64,000 nucleotides of DNA from Mycosarcoma maydis. Its lineage: Eukaryota; Basidiomycota; Ustilaginomycetes; Ustilaginales. How positions within the stretch are numbered: the stretch's first letter is position 1; each line of letters starts with the position of its first letter. The notes under the pieces are model-generated. The model worked only from the letters and a program-made list of their open reading frames with translations. It had not been told where the DNA came from and did no database searches. The stretch is from positions 1 to 64,000 of the forward strand of contig NC_026487.1 in assembly GCF_000328475.2 (NCBI RefSeq). Reading direction: 5' to 3'. Positions 39,844 through 49,988 of this stretch are shown piece by piece. The translations under genes and the position numbers were made by a program.

Positions 39844-40626
39844 ATGTTCAACGATACCTACTTCGAAAGTGACAACCCAGTCCACACCAAGCTCAAGCAG
39901 CAAAAAATTTATCGACAAGGTCAATGGCTCGATCCCTCCATTGCCACACCCGATGAGGTCGACCACAGATTCTGCCAAAGCAGCGTATTTGCTCGCACTT
40001 TGCAGCACGATTGCTACGAAGAAACCTCCCAGGGGATCCTGCGTAGCCTCAAGAGTCTGCCACCGTGCGGCAATCGATCCAAGGAGAGTCCAAATTTCAA
40101 GAAGTACCAATCCCTACACAGTCAATTACTCGACCTCTTTTGTCTCCTCGACTACCAAGTGATGCCTATGGGCCAAGACCCTTTCTCCCAATTTAAAACG
40201 GTCAATCGTGTTGGCAAGGAGAAACTTCCGCGTCCTCCGCACCAGATCCGCATCCAACAAGTACGCTACGACATCTCCACGCTCTCTGAGCTGCTGCGTC
40301 ACGATCTCTGTACTGAGTTGCATCCGGATCTCGTCCATCTTCTTTCGGCCGAAACGCTCATGCGTCGCTACAGGGTTGTCCGGGGTATATCGTCCCTCCT
40401 CGATGAGTACAGCATCATGCTTGCACCCTACGAACGAGCCTTCCTTTGGCGCGACTGCGAAGTTTGCTCAAACTACGACTTCTACATCATTCGCTTCTTT
40501 CGCGATTTCTACCGCTTGCTTCTCCGAATCTTTCATGACCAACGCAACAGGCGTGCTGCTCGCAACCGCTTCGCTCTCGAATCCGAAACTTCGAGTTCCG
40601 AATTGAACGACGAATCAGAAGAATAG
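39844..40626 (+). CDS. Hypothetical protein, 260 residues
   Basis: A single-exon frame from ATG 39844. I recognise no family. The chain is charged and largely helical in look, without signal peptide or membrane segment. Marked features are KTVNRVGKEKLPRPPHQIRIQQ in the middle, a hydrophobic helix-rich part (ISTLSELLRHDL, LLSAETLMRRYRVVRG), an aromatic-rich stretch near the end (CSNYDFYIIRFFRDFYRLLLR), a basic patch (RNRRAARNRF) and an acidic tail ending NDESEE. Coding looks real: a long frame, a pyrimidine-rich leader and no better frame on either strand. Likely a nuclear or cytosolic smut-lineage protein, function unknown. Confidence 0.62.
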   Translation: MFNDTYFESDNPVHTKLKQQKIYRQGQWLDPSIATPDEVDHRFCQSSVFARTLQHDCYEETSQGILRSLKSLPPCGNRSKESPNFKKYQSLHSQLLDLFCLLDYQVMPMGQDPFSQFKTVNRVGKEKLPRPPHQIRIQQVRYDISTLSELLRHDLCTELHPDLVHLLSAETLMRRYRVVRGISSLLDEYSIMLAPYERAFLWRDCEVCSNYDFYIIRFFRDFYRLLLRIFHDQRNRRAARNRFALESETSSSELNDESEE

Positions 40627-41094
40627 CTTGAACACAATGAAATAGCATCCACGACCTTTCTTCGGCAAGTGTCGAAGCATTCGAGCCTCCTGGTTGTTGA
40701 GCCTGCTTCATGTTCTCATTAGCATCGGACAAAGTGTGTCGAAGTCGTCTTGCTTTGCTATGATGAGATCCGAACTCGTCATGGCTGCGGATTTGATCCT
40801 ATTAATGTTGACAGAGGCAATCAAACACTGCTTACTTTGCCCACGTCGATCGTCGTTCATATCATCGCTCACAGCCATGGTCACGGGTTGGCATGTTCTA
40901 GACCACAACTCACATGCCAATCATTCTGGTTTAGCCGAAAAGGAAGAGAATGACGAAGCACTGTTCTCACAATCACATATTGACGCTTGCTGCTCGCCTA
41001 CATAAGCTTGTTCGAGCTGTCTCTTGCTCATCCTCTTCTCTGCTCGCTCCCTAACCACCTATCCGATCCTCTCCCGGTGTCTTTATCTGTCAAG
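40627..41094. other. Intergenic
   Basis: A 468-bp spacer between two plus-strand genes. I see no gene, no heptamer repeat and no other repeat. The last 80 bp is C/T-rich leader. Confidence 0.5.
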
Positions 41095-41726
41095 ATGAAG
41101 AGCGTTCTTGTTCGTGCCAGGATCATGCTCGGCCTTGCCCTTATGTCGCTCGTCATAGCGCTTATTAACAGAGTTGACGCGCATGAAGATCCTACAGAGA
41201 ATGACAAGCGTCAACAGGTGGCTAGACTGGCAGACTTTCGGTCCACGTATCGTCGTCTGTATATTTACGATCGTGCACAGCCAGTCAGCCCGATGCTTCT
41301 TAAAACCTATCCCAAAGCAGCCATGGATATCATCGACAAGCTGAGCCTTTTTGGCACTGCTCACTGGCCCAAGAGTAAGGGTCTCTCACCTCGTTGCCGT
41401 GATCGATGGTGCATTGCATCCGCATAGAAAACTGACCCATGCCTCTTTGATCAACAGAGTACGATCTGGTCGCGTTGCTCTCCGCTCTGGACTATACTAC
41501 CGAGACGCTACTGCTCACTTCTTTCCATCCTGCCGTGATCGAACGCCAATCAGAGCATATTCGCGAACAGCACTTCCTAGTCTCTGAAAAAATGGTCGAG
41601 TGGATCTTCGAGCACATCGACGGTCTGGCGCAGATCACCGGACAGGCTGATGCCCAAGATCGCCTCAGACACTACATGGCTGTGCGCGATCTTGCCGCTG
41701 TTGGTAGCATGATTCCGCACGCCTGA
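41095..41726 (+). CDS. Small secreted protein, candidate effector
   Basis: Exon 1 is 41095-41374, the intron 41375-41457 (GTAAGG donor, CAACAG acceptor) and exon 2 41458-41726, giving 182 residues. The N-terminus is a signal peptide (VRARIMLGLALMSLVIALIN, cut near residue 29 at VDA-HEDP). The mature chain is soluble, helical, lacks cysteine and has no recognised domain (LADFRSTYRRLYIYDRAQPV, LVALLSALDYTTETLLLTSF, KMVEWIFEHIDGLAQITGQA). It resembles the many small secreted proteins of smuts in size and novelty. I infer an effector candidate, but secretion is the only property the sequence supports. Without splicing, exon 1 would end 17 codons past the junction. Convergent with the next gene. 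Confidence 0.65.
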
Positions 41727-41872
41727 CCCTCTCACTCGTCTTTTTGTTTGTTTGTCGATGCGCTCGACAGTCATAGATCAAGCGTGCAATCAAGAATCAG
41801 GTGTTGAAAAAGTAAAAAGCTTGAAAATTGACATCGTGCCCCAAGACAAGTACGTCTCTCGGGTCAGCGTGA

Positions 41873-43651
41873 TCAGCAAAAGTCTCGCAAATCACCTCCG
41901 GCTCCCATACCAAAGTAGTAGCTGTTGGATCTCGCGTTTTGGGAAGCCGAACGGATGCTACGTCTGCCCGCCATGTCTGTGAGCACGTTAGGGATGGAGC
42001 TCGAATGATGGTGACGAGCAGCACTTGCGCGATGGTTCTGCATGCGAACAGGGTCGTCTCGACGAGGCTCGCCCCAACGACGGATGCTGATGTCGGAATC
42101 GCTCGAGGTCCATGGCGAATCTGGAACTGCGTTGATGTGGTCCAAGTCTGCAGGGTTCAGGTTGAGCTGGCTGCGCACAGCTCCGAGCGAGATGGAACGT
42201 TGCTTGCGGATGACACGTCGTACTGACTCAGCATCTCGTGCTGCCGCAGCTGACAGTCCTGTGGAGAAACTCTGGTGCAAGTCAGGCCGAGGCATCTCTT
42301 CAACGGAAGGAAGAGCTTGAGAGGCGCGAACTTGCTTGGCTTGCGATCGCTCCGCATGTCTCTGTTCGCGTTTGGCCTCCTTCTTGGCCTGCCTCTTGAG
42401 CTGCTTTTCGAGTTGCTTGTTGATCAGCACCTCATCCTGCCTGGGCGTCTCTTGGCTTTCCGACATGGTTTCGATTACGCTTGTTCCACAGCGCGTCAAC
42501 AGTGCACTCGGTGCTGATTCAGAAAGAAGAGGAGCCTGGAACGCGTAGTCTGACGGCGCCGTCAGCTCAGAGTAGACGCTGGGCTGAGATCGCACGCTTT
42601 CCTTGCGGCTTATTAGGGATGGTATCGGGCTCTGCGAGCGCATGCGGGTCGTGTTCGTCCGGGTGGTGCGGCTTCGTTGACTATCACGAGAGCTGACGGA
42701 CAGCATCCTGCGTCTCCTCCAAGCTTCCCTCATCGCTACATCAGCCTCCGCTTTGGCCTTAGCCATGGCATCGTGGTTGAATTTCGACGCTCGAGCTGTT
42801 TTCTTGGCAGCAGCTCGAGCTTTGTTCAGCTCGGCAGCAAATGCCTCGTCAAACACCGACGAAACCACCGTAACGGCAGCCGAGCTTTGGCAGCGAGACG
42901 CGAGTGGCTCACCACCGGCCTCGTTCGCGGCCGTCGGATGCGCAGGTCGAGCATGAGCACGCTTCTTTCGGCTTGCATCTTTTGCACTAGTTCGTAGCTG
43001 CTCCTTTGAGCTCGAAGATCTCAGTTTCTTGGAGCACCGTGTCTCAACAGTCGGTTTCGGCTTCCTGCGCTCGACATCCGAAGCAAAGGGATCGGCTATA
43101 CTGCTGGTAGCGTCCGACTCTTCGAGCACCTTGAAGGCGTGCATAGTCGACATCTTGTTGGGCTCGAGCCAGCTCTTGAGGTCGGTGGTGGCGCAAAACT
43201 GAGGTCGAATGCTGGGAGCGCGGCTCACATTCACCTCTTCGGTAACAGCCGTTTCACTGTCCACTCTTGCCGTGTCTGGTTGTGCGTTGACGTCGACGTC
43301 GACGTTGACGTTGACGGAAGGCGTGAACTTGCGTGCCTTTCGCAGAAGTCGGCGTTGCTGACGGTCGTGTTCAGCCTGATCGGCATCGACGCGCTCGAGC
43401 AGACGCTCCGACTTTCCGGCACCGCTCGTCGTGGTTCGTGCGTCGACGTGCGTCCCGGAGTTGGACGCGGTCGTCGAGTCAGCAAGTGTCGTTGAGGTGT
43501 AGTCGCTGCGCAGGCTGCCGTTCTTGGTCAACCTGCAATCGGGCCGTGGTGATAGCGGCGTGTATGGGTCAGCAACCTCGCCGGCCTCTGTCATCTGCCC
43601 AAGCCAGCGGCCAACATTGCCAAGCAATCGGCTTCGTCGATCACCTTCCAT
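41873..43651 (-). CDS. C-terminal part of a basic, disordered membrane-linked protein
   Basis: A frame of 592 codons from ATG 43651 to 41873. No folded domain is recognised. It is Ser/Arg/Ala-rich with a VNVNVDVDVN repeat (coded by a gtcgac/gttgac hexamer run at 43285-43318), basic blocks (RKKRAHARPAHP), a helical Ala/Lys segment (ELNKARAAAKKTARASKFN) and a coiled, highly charged stretch (LEKQLKRQAKKEAKREQRHA). The ATG lies only 66 bp from the assembly gap, and an acceptor-like TTTCTTTCCCAG stands two bases before it. It is therefore likely that this is the tail of the gene whose N-terminal part lies beyond the gap (43817-44940), read through an intron. Alternatively it is a separate gene starting at 43651. 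Confidence 0.65.
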   Translation of the reverse strand: MEGDRRSRLLGNVGRWLGQMTEAGEVADPYTPLSPRPDCRLTKNGSLRSDYTSTTLADSTTASNSGTHVDARTTTSGAGKSERLLERVDADQAEHDRQQRRLLRKARKFTPSVNVNVDVDVNAQPDTARVDSETAVTEEVNVSRAPSIRPQFCATTDLKSWLEPNKMSTMHAFKVLEESDATSSIADPFASDVERRKPKPTVETRCSKKLRSSSSKEQLRTSAKDASRKKRAHARPAHPTAANEAGGEPLASRCQSSAAVTVVSSVFDEAFAAELNKARAAAKKTARASKFNHDAMAKAKAEADVAMREAWRRRRMLSVSSRDSQRSRTTRTNTTRMRSQSPIPSLISRKESVRSQPSVYSELTAPSDYAFQAPLLSESAPSALLTRCGTSVIETMSESQETPRQDEVLINKQLEKQLKRQAKKEAKREQRHAERSQAKQVRASQALPSVEEMPRPDLHQSFSTGLSAAAARDAESVRRVIRKQRSISLGAVRSQLNLNPADLDHINAVPDSPWTSSDSDISIRRWGEPRRDDPVRMQNHRASAARHHHSSSIPNVLTDMAGRRSIRSASQNARSNSYYFGMGAGGDLRDFC

Positions 43652-43716
43652 GACTGGGAAAGAAAGTAACGAGCCACGACTGGGCTCGATGACCTTGGCT
43701 ACATGTGCTGTTACCA

Positions 43717-43816
43717 NNNNNNNNNNNNNNNNNNNNNNNNNNNNNNNNNNNNNNNNNNNNNNNNNNNNNNNNNNNNNNNNNNNNNNNNNNNNNNNNNNNN
43801 NNNNNNNNNNNNNNNN
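43717..43816. other. Assembly gap (100 N)
   Basis: Exactly 100 N, the usual placeholder for a gap of unknown size. It interrupts a coding region. Confidence 0.99.
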
Positions 43817-44940
43817 ATTCCCTTCAAATCGCTGTCGAGATAAGGTTGCATGTCCCGGTAACGCTTTCGCGTAGCACGCTGGCGCGACGCTGTTGTGGCA
43901 GCGTTGCGCAGAGTGACGGGAAGCATGTTCATAACAGCTCGATTGGCAGCTCCGCCTAGACTCGCCATTCGAGAGGCGGGTTGCATGGGCTTGGCTTGGA
44001 ATGGGTAGGGTAGAGGAGCAGCGGTAGGTAGGTCCGATGCTTGATGGTGTCGCTGGACAAGGCGCTCGATGAAGCTAGGTTGACGCTCTACCGAGCAAGG
44101 CCAGGTGAAACCTCCAACGTCTTGATCGGCAAGCTCTTGTCGTGCAGCTCCGTAGTTTCCGCCTCGTATGCCAACAGCGGATGTGCCTGTTGCTGCAGGC
44201 TTTGGGGCCTGAATGGGAGCAACAGGTGGATCGAACAAGGTCCATCCTTTGCCATTCCACGTGCTCACTGGGGTCCCTTGAACTTTGGGTTTTCCCGCAT
44301 CAGCATAGTTAAGCACGGGCATGTCGTGGCTAGCATTGGAGTCATTGGTCGTATCTCTGAACAAAGAATCGATTTTGGCATCCTTGCCCTCGAGATCGTC
44401 GTCGCCGGTGACGGTAACGCTATCAAACGATTTACGCGCTTCTGTCTCGTCTCGGCGGCGCATCGAGTCATGGTCGGATGGACTCCACGTGGATCGGTCA
44501 AGTCTTCGCTTTCGTCTGGCGCGTCGTTCGCCTGCACAGCAGGCGAGGCGTAGGATCCAAGCGAGACCGACAGAGAGCGTCGCTGTGACAATTACAGCGC
44601 CGATCACAATGCACAGGATGAGCGGCGTGTTGTGATGGATGGTAGCAAGGGGATTGGTGACCGCAGTAGAAGTGGGAGAAGCGATGTTCGATGGTGAGTG
44701 AGTGGCTGAAGAGACAGCGCTGGAGCTGGGGAGCATCAAGCCTGGGATAAACGGAGCGTCAGACGGTTCAGCTCTCGCGACCAGGTTGCTCATGCCGATC
44801 TCCCTCTGCTTGCCTTTTGAAGCGAGTCGCACGTCACCATCGATGCCTTGCTTGGCACTGGACTGAGCCTTGTCCCGCTTCTTCTTTGAGCCTGACGATG
44901 ACCGCGTCTTTCTTGAGGGTCTTGTCCTGAAGCGTGGCAT
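43817..44940 (-). CDS. Single-pass membrane protein, 3' end lost in gap
   Basis: The frame starts at ATG 44940 and is open into the gap after about 374 residues. A basic N-terminus (RTRPSRKTRSSSGSKKKRDK) leads to a Ser/Thr/Pro-rich segment, then one strong membrane span at about 107-130 (LILCIVIGAVIVTATLSVGL), then CC-A and a basic stop-transfer (GERRARRKRR), then a long cytosolic region with VQGTPVSTWNGKGWTLFDPP. No family is recognised. The layout of an S/T-rich stretch, one span and a disordered tail is common among fungal surface sensors and septum- or polarity-related proteins, but nothing here decides. It probably continues into the frame at 43651-41873. Confidence 0.7.
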
Positions 44941-45998
44941 TTGGTCGTCCTAGTTGTCGACCAACTTGCTTGTCGGCTGCTTCCGTAAACGCACGACTTT
45001 CCTGAAGCCGTTACGTCGTCTCGATATTAAGTGAAAAGAGTGCAAGGAAGGTATGTGTAAACGTTGAAGATTCGGTCCCTCTAAGGGCAAGAAACAAAAA
45101 TCAAGAAAGAGCTACAAGGAAAACAGAAACGGAATGGTGATGAAAGGCGCCGGGCCTTGGATGGAAGAAGAGAGAAAGAAAGGACCAGGGAGAGGATCGA
45201 GAGCTGCTTTTTTGCTCCTCGACTCTCCTTGCTGGAAGGATATTTCAGAGTGTACTCGTTAGAAGGCTTTCCCTCTAGCGGAAAGAACGAGCCTAGACAT
45301 CGTACACGAGAGCCCTGGCAGCCTGGAGCTTGCTGCCTTGTGCGCAACATCCTTCATCTGCGTCGTAGAATCTACTCGAGGCAAAGTCTCGGTGCACGGG
45401 ACGCGAAGCTGGTTGGTGACTTGCATCCCGAATGGGAAAGCCACGCGTCAGACATGCATCCTATAGAGTTGGATAGTGACGCCTGTATGAGGCCTTGCGC
45501 GGGAGGCACGATGTAGACTGTCGACCATGTAGGATGAGCCATGTCGTTTTTTTCTTGTTTGACAGCTTCGTGCTTCTCGCTCAGCTGTCATAGAGGGCGT
45601 CGGCAGAGGATCGAGACAAAACTGAAATCACGAATCACAATCACGAATCACGAATGTTGAATCGTGAATCGTGAATCTTTGTTTATCTGTTAGAGCTTCG
45701 CTACGTACACTGCACAATTTCGACCGCGGACTACGGAACTCGTGACTGCGACGTCGTGCGAGCGTGGAACACTCACAGGTTTCACGCTTCACGCTTTACT
45801 CTCTTTTGTGTTTGTGGATGATGAACTCGTGATTGACACGGCCCAACACGTTCATCGACAAGCCAAGGCCCAAGACTTGGAGACAGACGACCACGACTGC
45901 GGCCGCGACGCTTTGCTCGAGCGCGGAAGCACTATGCGATTCATCTGAAATTGGCGCCGGTCCGTCGCACATCTGGAACGGATAGCTCTCGTGCAATC
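44941..45998. other. Intergenic
   Basis: A divergent spacer. It contains the dense heptamer cluster 45625-45677, two ACTCGTG forms (45738, 45823) and an A/G-rich leader upstream of the membrane protein. No gene is supported. Confidence 0.55.
45625..45677. repeat. Heptamer cluster in both orientations
   Basis: Four aatcac(g/a) units are followed by gttg and two aatcgtg units, all in phase with a 7-bp period. Because aatcacg and aatcgtg are not exact reverse complements, the array is not a true palindrome. Confidence 0.8.
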
Positions 45999-47402
45999 AT
46001 GGTGGATCTGACGTCGTACCTAGTGCTGGGCGTGGTGCTTCTGCCACCCATTCTACGACGAGCACAAAGACTGTCTTTGACGATGCGCACAGCTCGTCAC
46101 TCAAACTCACTACCATCACCGCCACCAAAGTTTTTTTCGAATGCTCGATTGACACCGTTTGCCTCGCCCTTCTCGACGACGGTGTCGATGGCGTCGTTGC
46201 TATTCATCCTCATCAGCTGTCGCAACCTCATACCAGCCCAGTATGGCATTGACCTGTTTATTCCAGCGTCGATCGTCGATGCTCTGCGCAGGTGGCTACA
46301 TACGCTGTACCCGGCTCGCCACAGGTCTAGCTCAAGCTCGAACGTGTCCGACAGTGCGCCGATTCACATTGACGCCTTCCGCGGTGGCTACAAGCCTGAC
46401 CTTTTCCTGGCGTACAATGCGCCCATCACAATACCCACAACCACGCTTCGCAAGCTTATCAACCAAACGCCGTCACTGCTACCCATGGGGCTGCTCACGC
46501 CATCCAGACGGGCGGAGCTGCAAGCGCTCATTGCTCGGCTTTCAAGCTACGAGGGCAGGCGAATCTACCTCGTCCTGGGGCCTAGACCGCTCCTCGATTG
46601 TAGTTTTTGCAAGACGACCAACGACCACTTTTGGTATGCACTTGCTTTCGTCTTGGCATCGTATGCGTGGCGCATTGTGGCGCTGGGCTTGCTCACCACG
46701 CACCCGGACGACTCGGTAGCTGTTGCGATTCGCCAGGCTTGTTCTCTACTCACACTTGGTCGGCGTTCCTCATCGCTCCCTTGGCGGTCGAGCGCGAGAG
46801 GCAGAAGCACAGAAGCAGATCGAAGCACATGGCGCGTATCATCGCTCTTGGTGCTCTTGTCTCTACTGGCTGTGGAGCTGCTTGTCATGTTGGAATTTGG
46901 TCAAGTCTCCTCCGAGATGTCGCGTTGGAATCATTGGCATACCAACCTTGACATTCTTCGCCAGCTCGTATTTGGCGCTCTCGTTTGCGTCATCTACCTG
47001 TTCCCCACCCGCAGAGTGGGCGATGACTTTGAGCAAAGCGTGCTACATCTCGATTCGACCCACCAGAATCTTCAGAATCTTCTGCACATCTCACAGCTCC
47101 TCCAAGTCGCACGTACTGTGGTGTTGCAAGATGAGCAGCTCCTCGATACCGCCAGCCAGTGGAAGCGTAGCAGCGACAGATCCGCAGCTGATCTCGGTCC
47201 GATCTCAGCCGACAAGATCATTAGCACTGCTACATCACGTGGAGGACGCGCCGCGACCGATCTCATCGCACAGGCTCAGGCGGGGATTCACAGGGTGACT
47301 CGATCCTGGTGGCGCAACGCCGAGCTTGTCAATCGGCAACTGGACCAGCAGGATGAGTCGACCACAACATTGTCTCACGATCAAAGCGTGCCGTCAACGT
47401 AG
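45999..47402 (+). CDS. Multi-pass membrane protein, function unknown
   Basis: Encodes 467 residues from ATG 45999, chosen because it opens straight into a hydrophobic segment (VDLTSYLVLGVVLLPPILRR). Further spans lie near 58-76 (SMASLLFILISC), about 210-232 (WYALAFVLASYAWRIVALGLL), about 277-297 (SSLLVLLSLLAVELLVML) and about 315-335 (LVFGALVCVIYLF). Between the second and third spans is a soluble part with RIYLVLGPRPLLDCSFCKTT, a Cys-x-x-Cys-bearing block that looks like the conserved core. The C-terminal 110 residues are soluble and helical (LHLDSTHQNLQNLLHISQLL). I believe similar proteins occur in other fungi but cannot name the family. An ER or mitochondrial site is possible; there is no direct evidence. 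Confidence 0.72.
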   Translation: MVDLTSYLVLGVVLLPPILRRAQRLSLTMRTARHSNSLPSPPPKFFSNARLTPFASPFSTTVSMASLLFILISCRNLIPAQYGIDLFIPASIVDALRRWLHTLYPARHRSSSSSNVSDSAPIHIDAFRGGYKPDLFLAYNAPITIPTTTLRKLINQTPSLLPMGLLTPSRRAELQALIARLSSYEGRRIYLVLGPRPLLDCSFCKTTNDHFWYALAFVLASYAWRIVALGLLTTHPDDSVAVAIRQACSLLTLGRRSSSLPWRSSARGRSTEADRSTWRVSSLLVLLSLLAVELLVMLEFGQVSSEMSRWNHWHTNLDILRQLVFGALVCVIYLFPTRRVGDDFEQSVLHLDSTHQNLQNLLHISQLLQVARTVVLQDEQLLDTASQWKRSSDRSAADLGPISADKIISTATSRGGRAATDLIAQAQAGIHRVTRSWWRNAELVNRQLDQQDESTTTLSHDQSVPST

Positions 47403-47718
47403 CGTCGACAATCACTCTACTGCATTCTCTTATATCGGCTATGACGCGACGCTTTACCGCGTGTGTTCCAGCTCTAGTGTAATCCTACTATGACGTGCCA
47501 ATCGCATCGGCCAGTGCGTCGACAGGTTTGAGAGTTTGACGGTGAGGCTGACGTCTAGTGACCAACTGGGTTTGAATTTTCTGGACAAGCGCGGCGCGCG
47601 GTTGGACAACATGTCCATGACTTAACCATGTTCGACCTTGTGCACCTGTACCGCGATGCGCCGTGCCACTTTTGGTTTCGGCTGGCGCCTCGAACTGCGT
47701 CTGGGATCGAGGTGTGTG
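47403..47718. other. Convergent 3' spacer
   Basis: A 316-bp spacer between two gene ends. No gene or repeat seen. Confidence 0.5.
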
Positions 47719-49461
47719 TTACTGGAGGACATCGGTGCGCTCGTCTCTTGGCGGCTGATCGCACTCTGCCCAGACGTGTTGGTGTCGGCCGTCGTTGATG
47801 ACCAAGAGCAGGTGGTCTCTGGTACATGCTGCTGCGTCGATGCTGAGCCGCACTTCTTGCGCGGTCAGTTTAGACTTCTGGTGTGCTTTGTGTTGTGGGT
47901 TGTCGTCTAGCCACTGTTCACGCGGGGTTCTTGGGAGGCTGAAAGGTACTCGAGTAGGAGCGATGATGGGGACCGACGAGATCGAGCGCGGAGGGACACC
48001 CCAGATGAACACCTCTGCTCCACCGCTGGTGTGGGTAAAAGCGACAAGGTACTCGAGGCCGCAGAACAAATCTTGCACCACACAGTCCGGTGCGAACTCG
48101 ACCAACGATAACGACGCCCATTCGGCGGGGTCGGCGCTGACACGTTTACCACGAGGCCCGTAGCCGGCGACCCACACGCGACCGAGGGTGTCTAGGATCG
48201 CGGCGAACGACCCGCCTGCCACCAACTTGCGAGGTTTAGGCGGACGGTGTCGATCGAACTCGATATGGGATTGGTGGTAAGCGGAGGGGAGCGGATTCGA
48301 GACGAAAAGTGGTGCAACGATGCGATCATGTACGCCGCTGAACGATTGTCCGTACTCCGAGTTGCCCCAGACCCATAGATCGCCACCTGCCGTCAAAGCG
48401 TACGATGTATCGGCGCCACACACCACCTCGACCAAGCTTTGGCCTTGATCGCCACGCTTGGCGGTTGACACAGGTCGAAGTGGTACAGGAATCTGGCTGA
48501 ACGCTCTCGAGATCAACGGCTGGATGGGCACTTGATCCTGCTGGTCGTTCGTCGTCAAGCCAAGCTGACCATCCGTGTTGGATCCCGTGCTCAGCACGCT
48601 CTGTATGATCCACCCGTTAATCTGGCTCTCGACCAATACCAGCGAATGATCCAAGCCCGCCGAGATACTCAACACCTGCCACCCGTCCGCGTCGGCCACT
48701 TGCACCTTCTTTGGCAGCGGGAGCAGCTTGAGTTGAGGAGCATCTGACGCGCCCATGCGTACCGAGATATCGTACGCATCTTGACGTGCAATCTCGGGTG
48801 AGCATGACGCTGAGCCGAGTTGGCCAAGTGTATCGTTTCCAAATGCAAACACGTTGGATCCGTGCTCGGTGTTTGTGACAACCAAACTGAACCCGTTACC
48901 GGCGGCGACGGCATGCACGCCACCTGAGCCGTACAATTCACCGGTCACCATGCCCCTTGTCGCTTCCTGGCTGCTGAATCCGAGCCCAAGCTGTGCGTGC
49001 GTGTTTCGGCCAAGAGCAAACACCTTTGATGGGAAGCTAGTGGTGGCTGTGTGGCTCGACTGGTCCAGGATCACGTCTCCGTGCTTCGCCTCTTGCGCCT
49101 CATGCAACGCTCCGGGCAGAACAACATCTTCGGCCGATTGATGCGTACGTTTCAATGACGCATCGAGCAGAGTATAGGAAAGTAGAAGATGATGCGGTGC
49201 TGCCGAGGCCGAGGTGAATCTTATACCGTGATCGATGTCGTTGGATACACCGACACTGTCGAGCCATGCACGTGGGAACTTGGAGAGTGCATGTACAGAC
49301 TCGTAGCCGAGCACATTACCGAAGTAGAGAACATGTTGATACGGATGGTGCGATGAACTTGTCAAGCGGCGACACGCTGTTTGAGTGGGTGGAAACGAGC
49401 GTCGAGTGAAAAGCGATGATGGTCGCACGAGGCGTCGTATGCATGTCATGATGCGGAACAT
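47719..49461 (-). CDS. Mitochondrial RCC1-repeat protein (RCC1L-like)
   Basis: Encodes 580 residues from ATG 49461, the first ATG of the frame. The first 40 residues are rich in Arg and Ser without acids (CIRRLVRPSSLFTRRSFPP), a typical mitochondrial presequence. At least five RCC1-type propeller blades follow: VFALGRNTHAQLGLG, VFAFGNDTLGQLGS, VLSTGSNTDGQLGL, LWVWGNSEYGQSF and VWVAGYGPRGKR, with the linking strands VHAVAAGNGFSLVVT, VLSISAGLDHSLVLV and KLVAGGSFAAILD. The presequence makes a homologue of mammalian RCC1L (mitoribosome assembly and OPA1-related exchange factor) or yeast Fmp25 more likely than nuclear RCC1. Complete in one exon. Confidence 0.86.
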   Translation of the reverse strand: MFRIMTCIRRLVRPSSLFTRRSFPPTQTACRRLTSSSHHPYQHVLYFGNVLGYESVHALSKFPRAWLDSVGVSNDIDHGIRFTSASAAPHHLLLSYTLLDASLKRTHQSAEDVVLPGALHEAQEAKHGDVILDQSSHTATTSFPSKVFALGRNTHAQLGLGFSSQEATRGMVTGELYGSGGVHAVAAGNGFSLVVTNTEHGSNVFAFGNDTLGQLGSASCSPEIARQDAYDISVRMGASDAPQLKLLPLPKKVQVADADGWQVLSISAGLDHSLVLVESQINGWIIQSVLSTGSNTDGQLGLTTNDQQDQVPIQPLISRAFSQIPVPLRPVSTAKRGDQGQSLVEVVCGADTSYALTAGGDLWVWGNSEYGQSFSGVHDRIVAPLFVSNPLPSAYHQSHIEFDRHRPPKPRKLVAGGSFAAILDTLGRVWVAGYGPRGKRVSADPAEWASLSLVEFAPDCVVQDLFCGLEYLVAFTHTSGGAEVFIWGVPPRSISSVPIIAPTRVPFSLPRTPREQWLDDNPQHKAHQKSKLTAQEVRLSIDAAACTRDHLLLVINDGRHQHVWAECDQPPRDERTDVLQ

Positions 49462-49988
49462 GAGTCGACCATGTACACGCAACTATCAACCAACCTCAGA
49501 CCCGGTATGGCCAGCACGATTCATCCGCATCCCTCCTTCATGTTGAGAGCTAAGCTAGCCTCTGGTCTAGTCACCTTTGAATCACCCGACCTGCCTCGTC
49601 GACATGCGCGCATTCCCGATTTCCGAATCCCGCACACCTCCCCATTTCGCACCTTGCACCCTCCAACACACCCCACCACCTCTGCCCACAAACTCGACGA
49701 CCAATCTCGCACATGTCCTGCTGCACAGACGCTCACTGATGCACAAATAGAGAGTACGCACGCAAAAAAAGTAACACTGTGCGTGTTTTTCGCTTGTTTT
49801 GCTGTGATTTGTCAGGAAACCGGCCCAATATTGGTTCGACTTCAAACCCCAAGTGAGAACAGAATAGAAACAGGTGGTGGGGACGCGTCGAGTGTCTGAC
49901 GAACTAGGAAACGGCTGCATCAAAAGAACAGGGTGCGAGAATGCCATCGGACTGAGACTCGGTTTTTGGGGGGAGGGGAGCGCGTGCG
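49462..49988. other. Spacer between KH and RCC1-like genes
   Basis: A 527-bp spacer. It holds the promoter of the RCC1-like gene and the 3' end of the KH gene. A C/A-rich run lies at 49650-49720. No gene, no heptamer. Confidence 0.5.
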
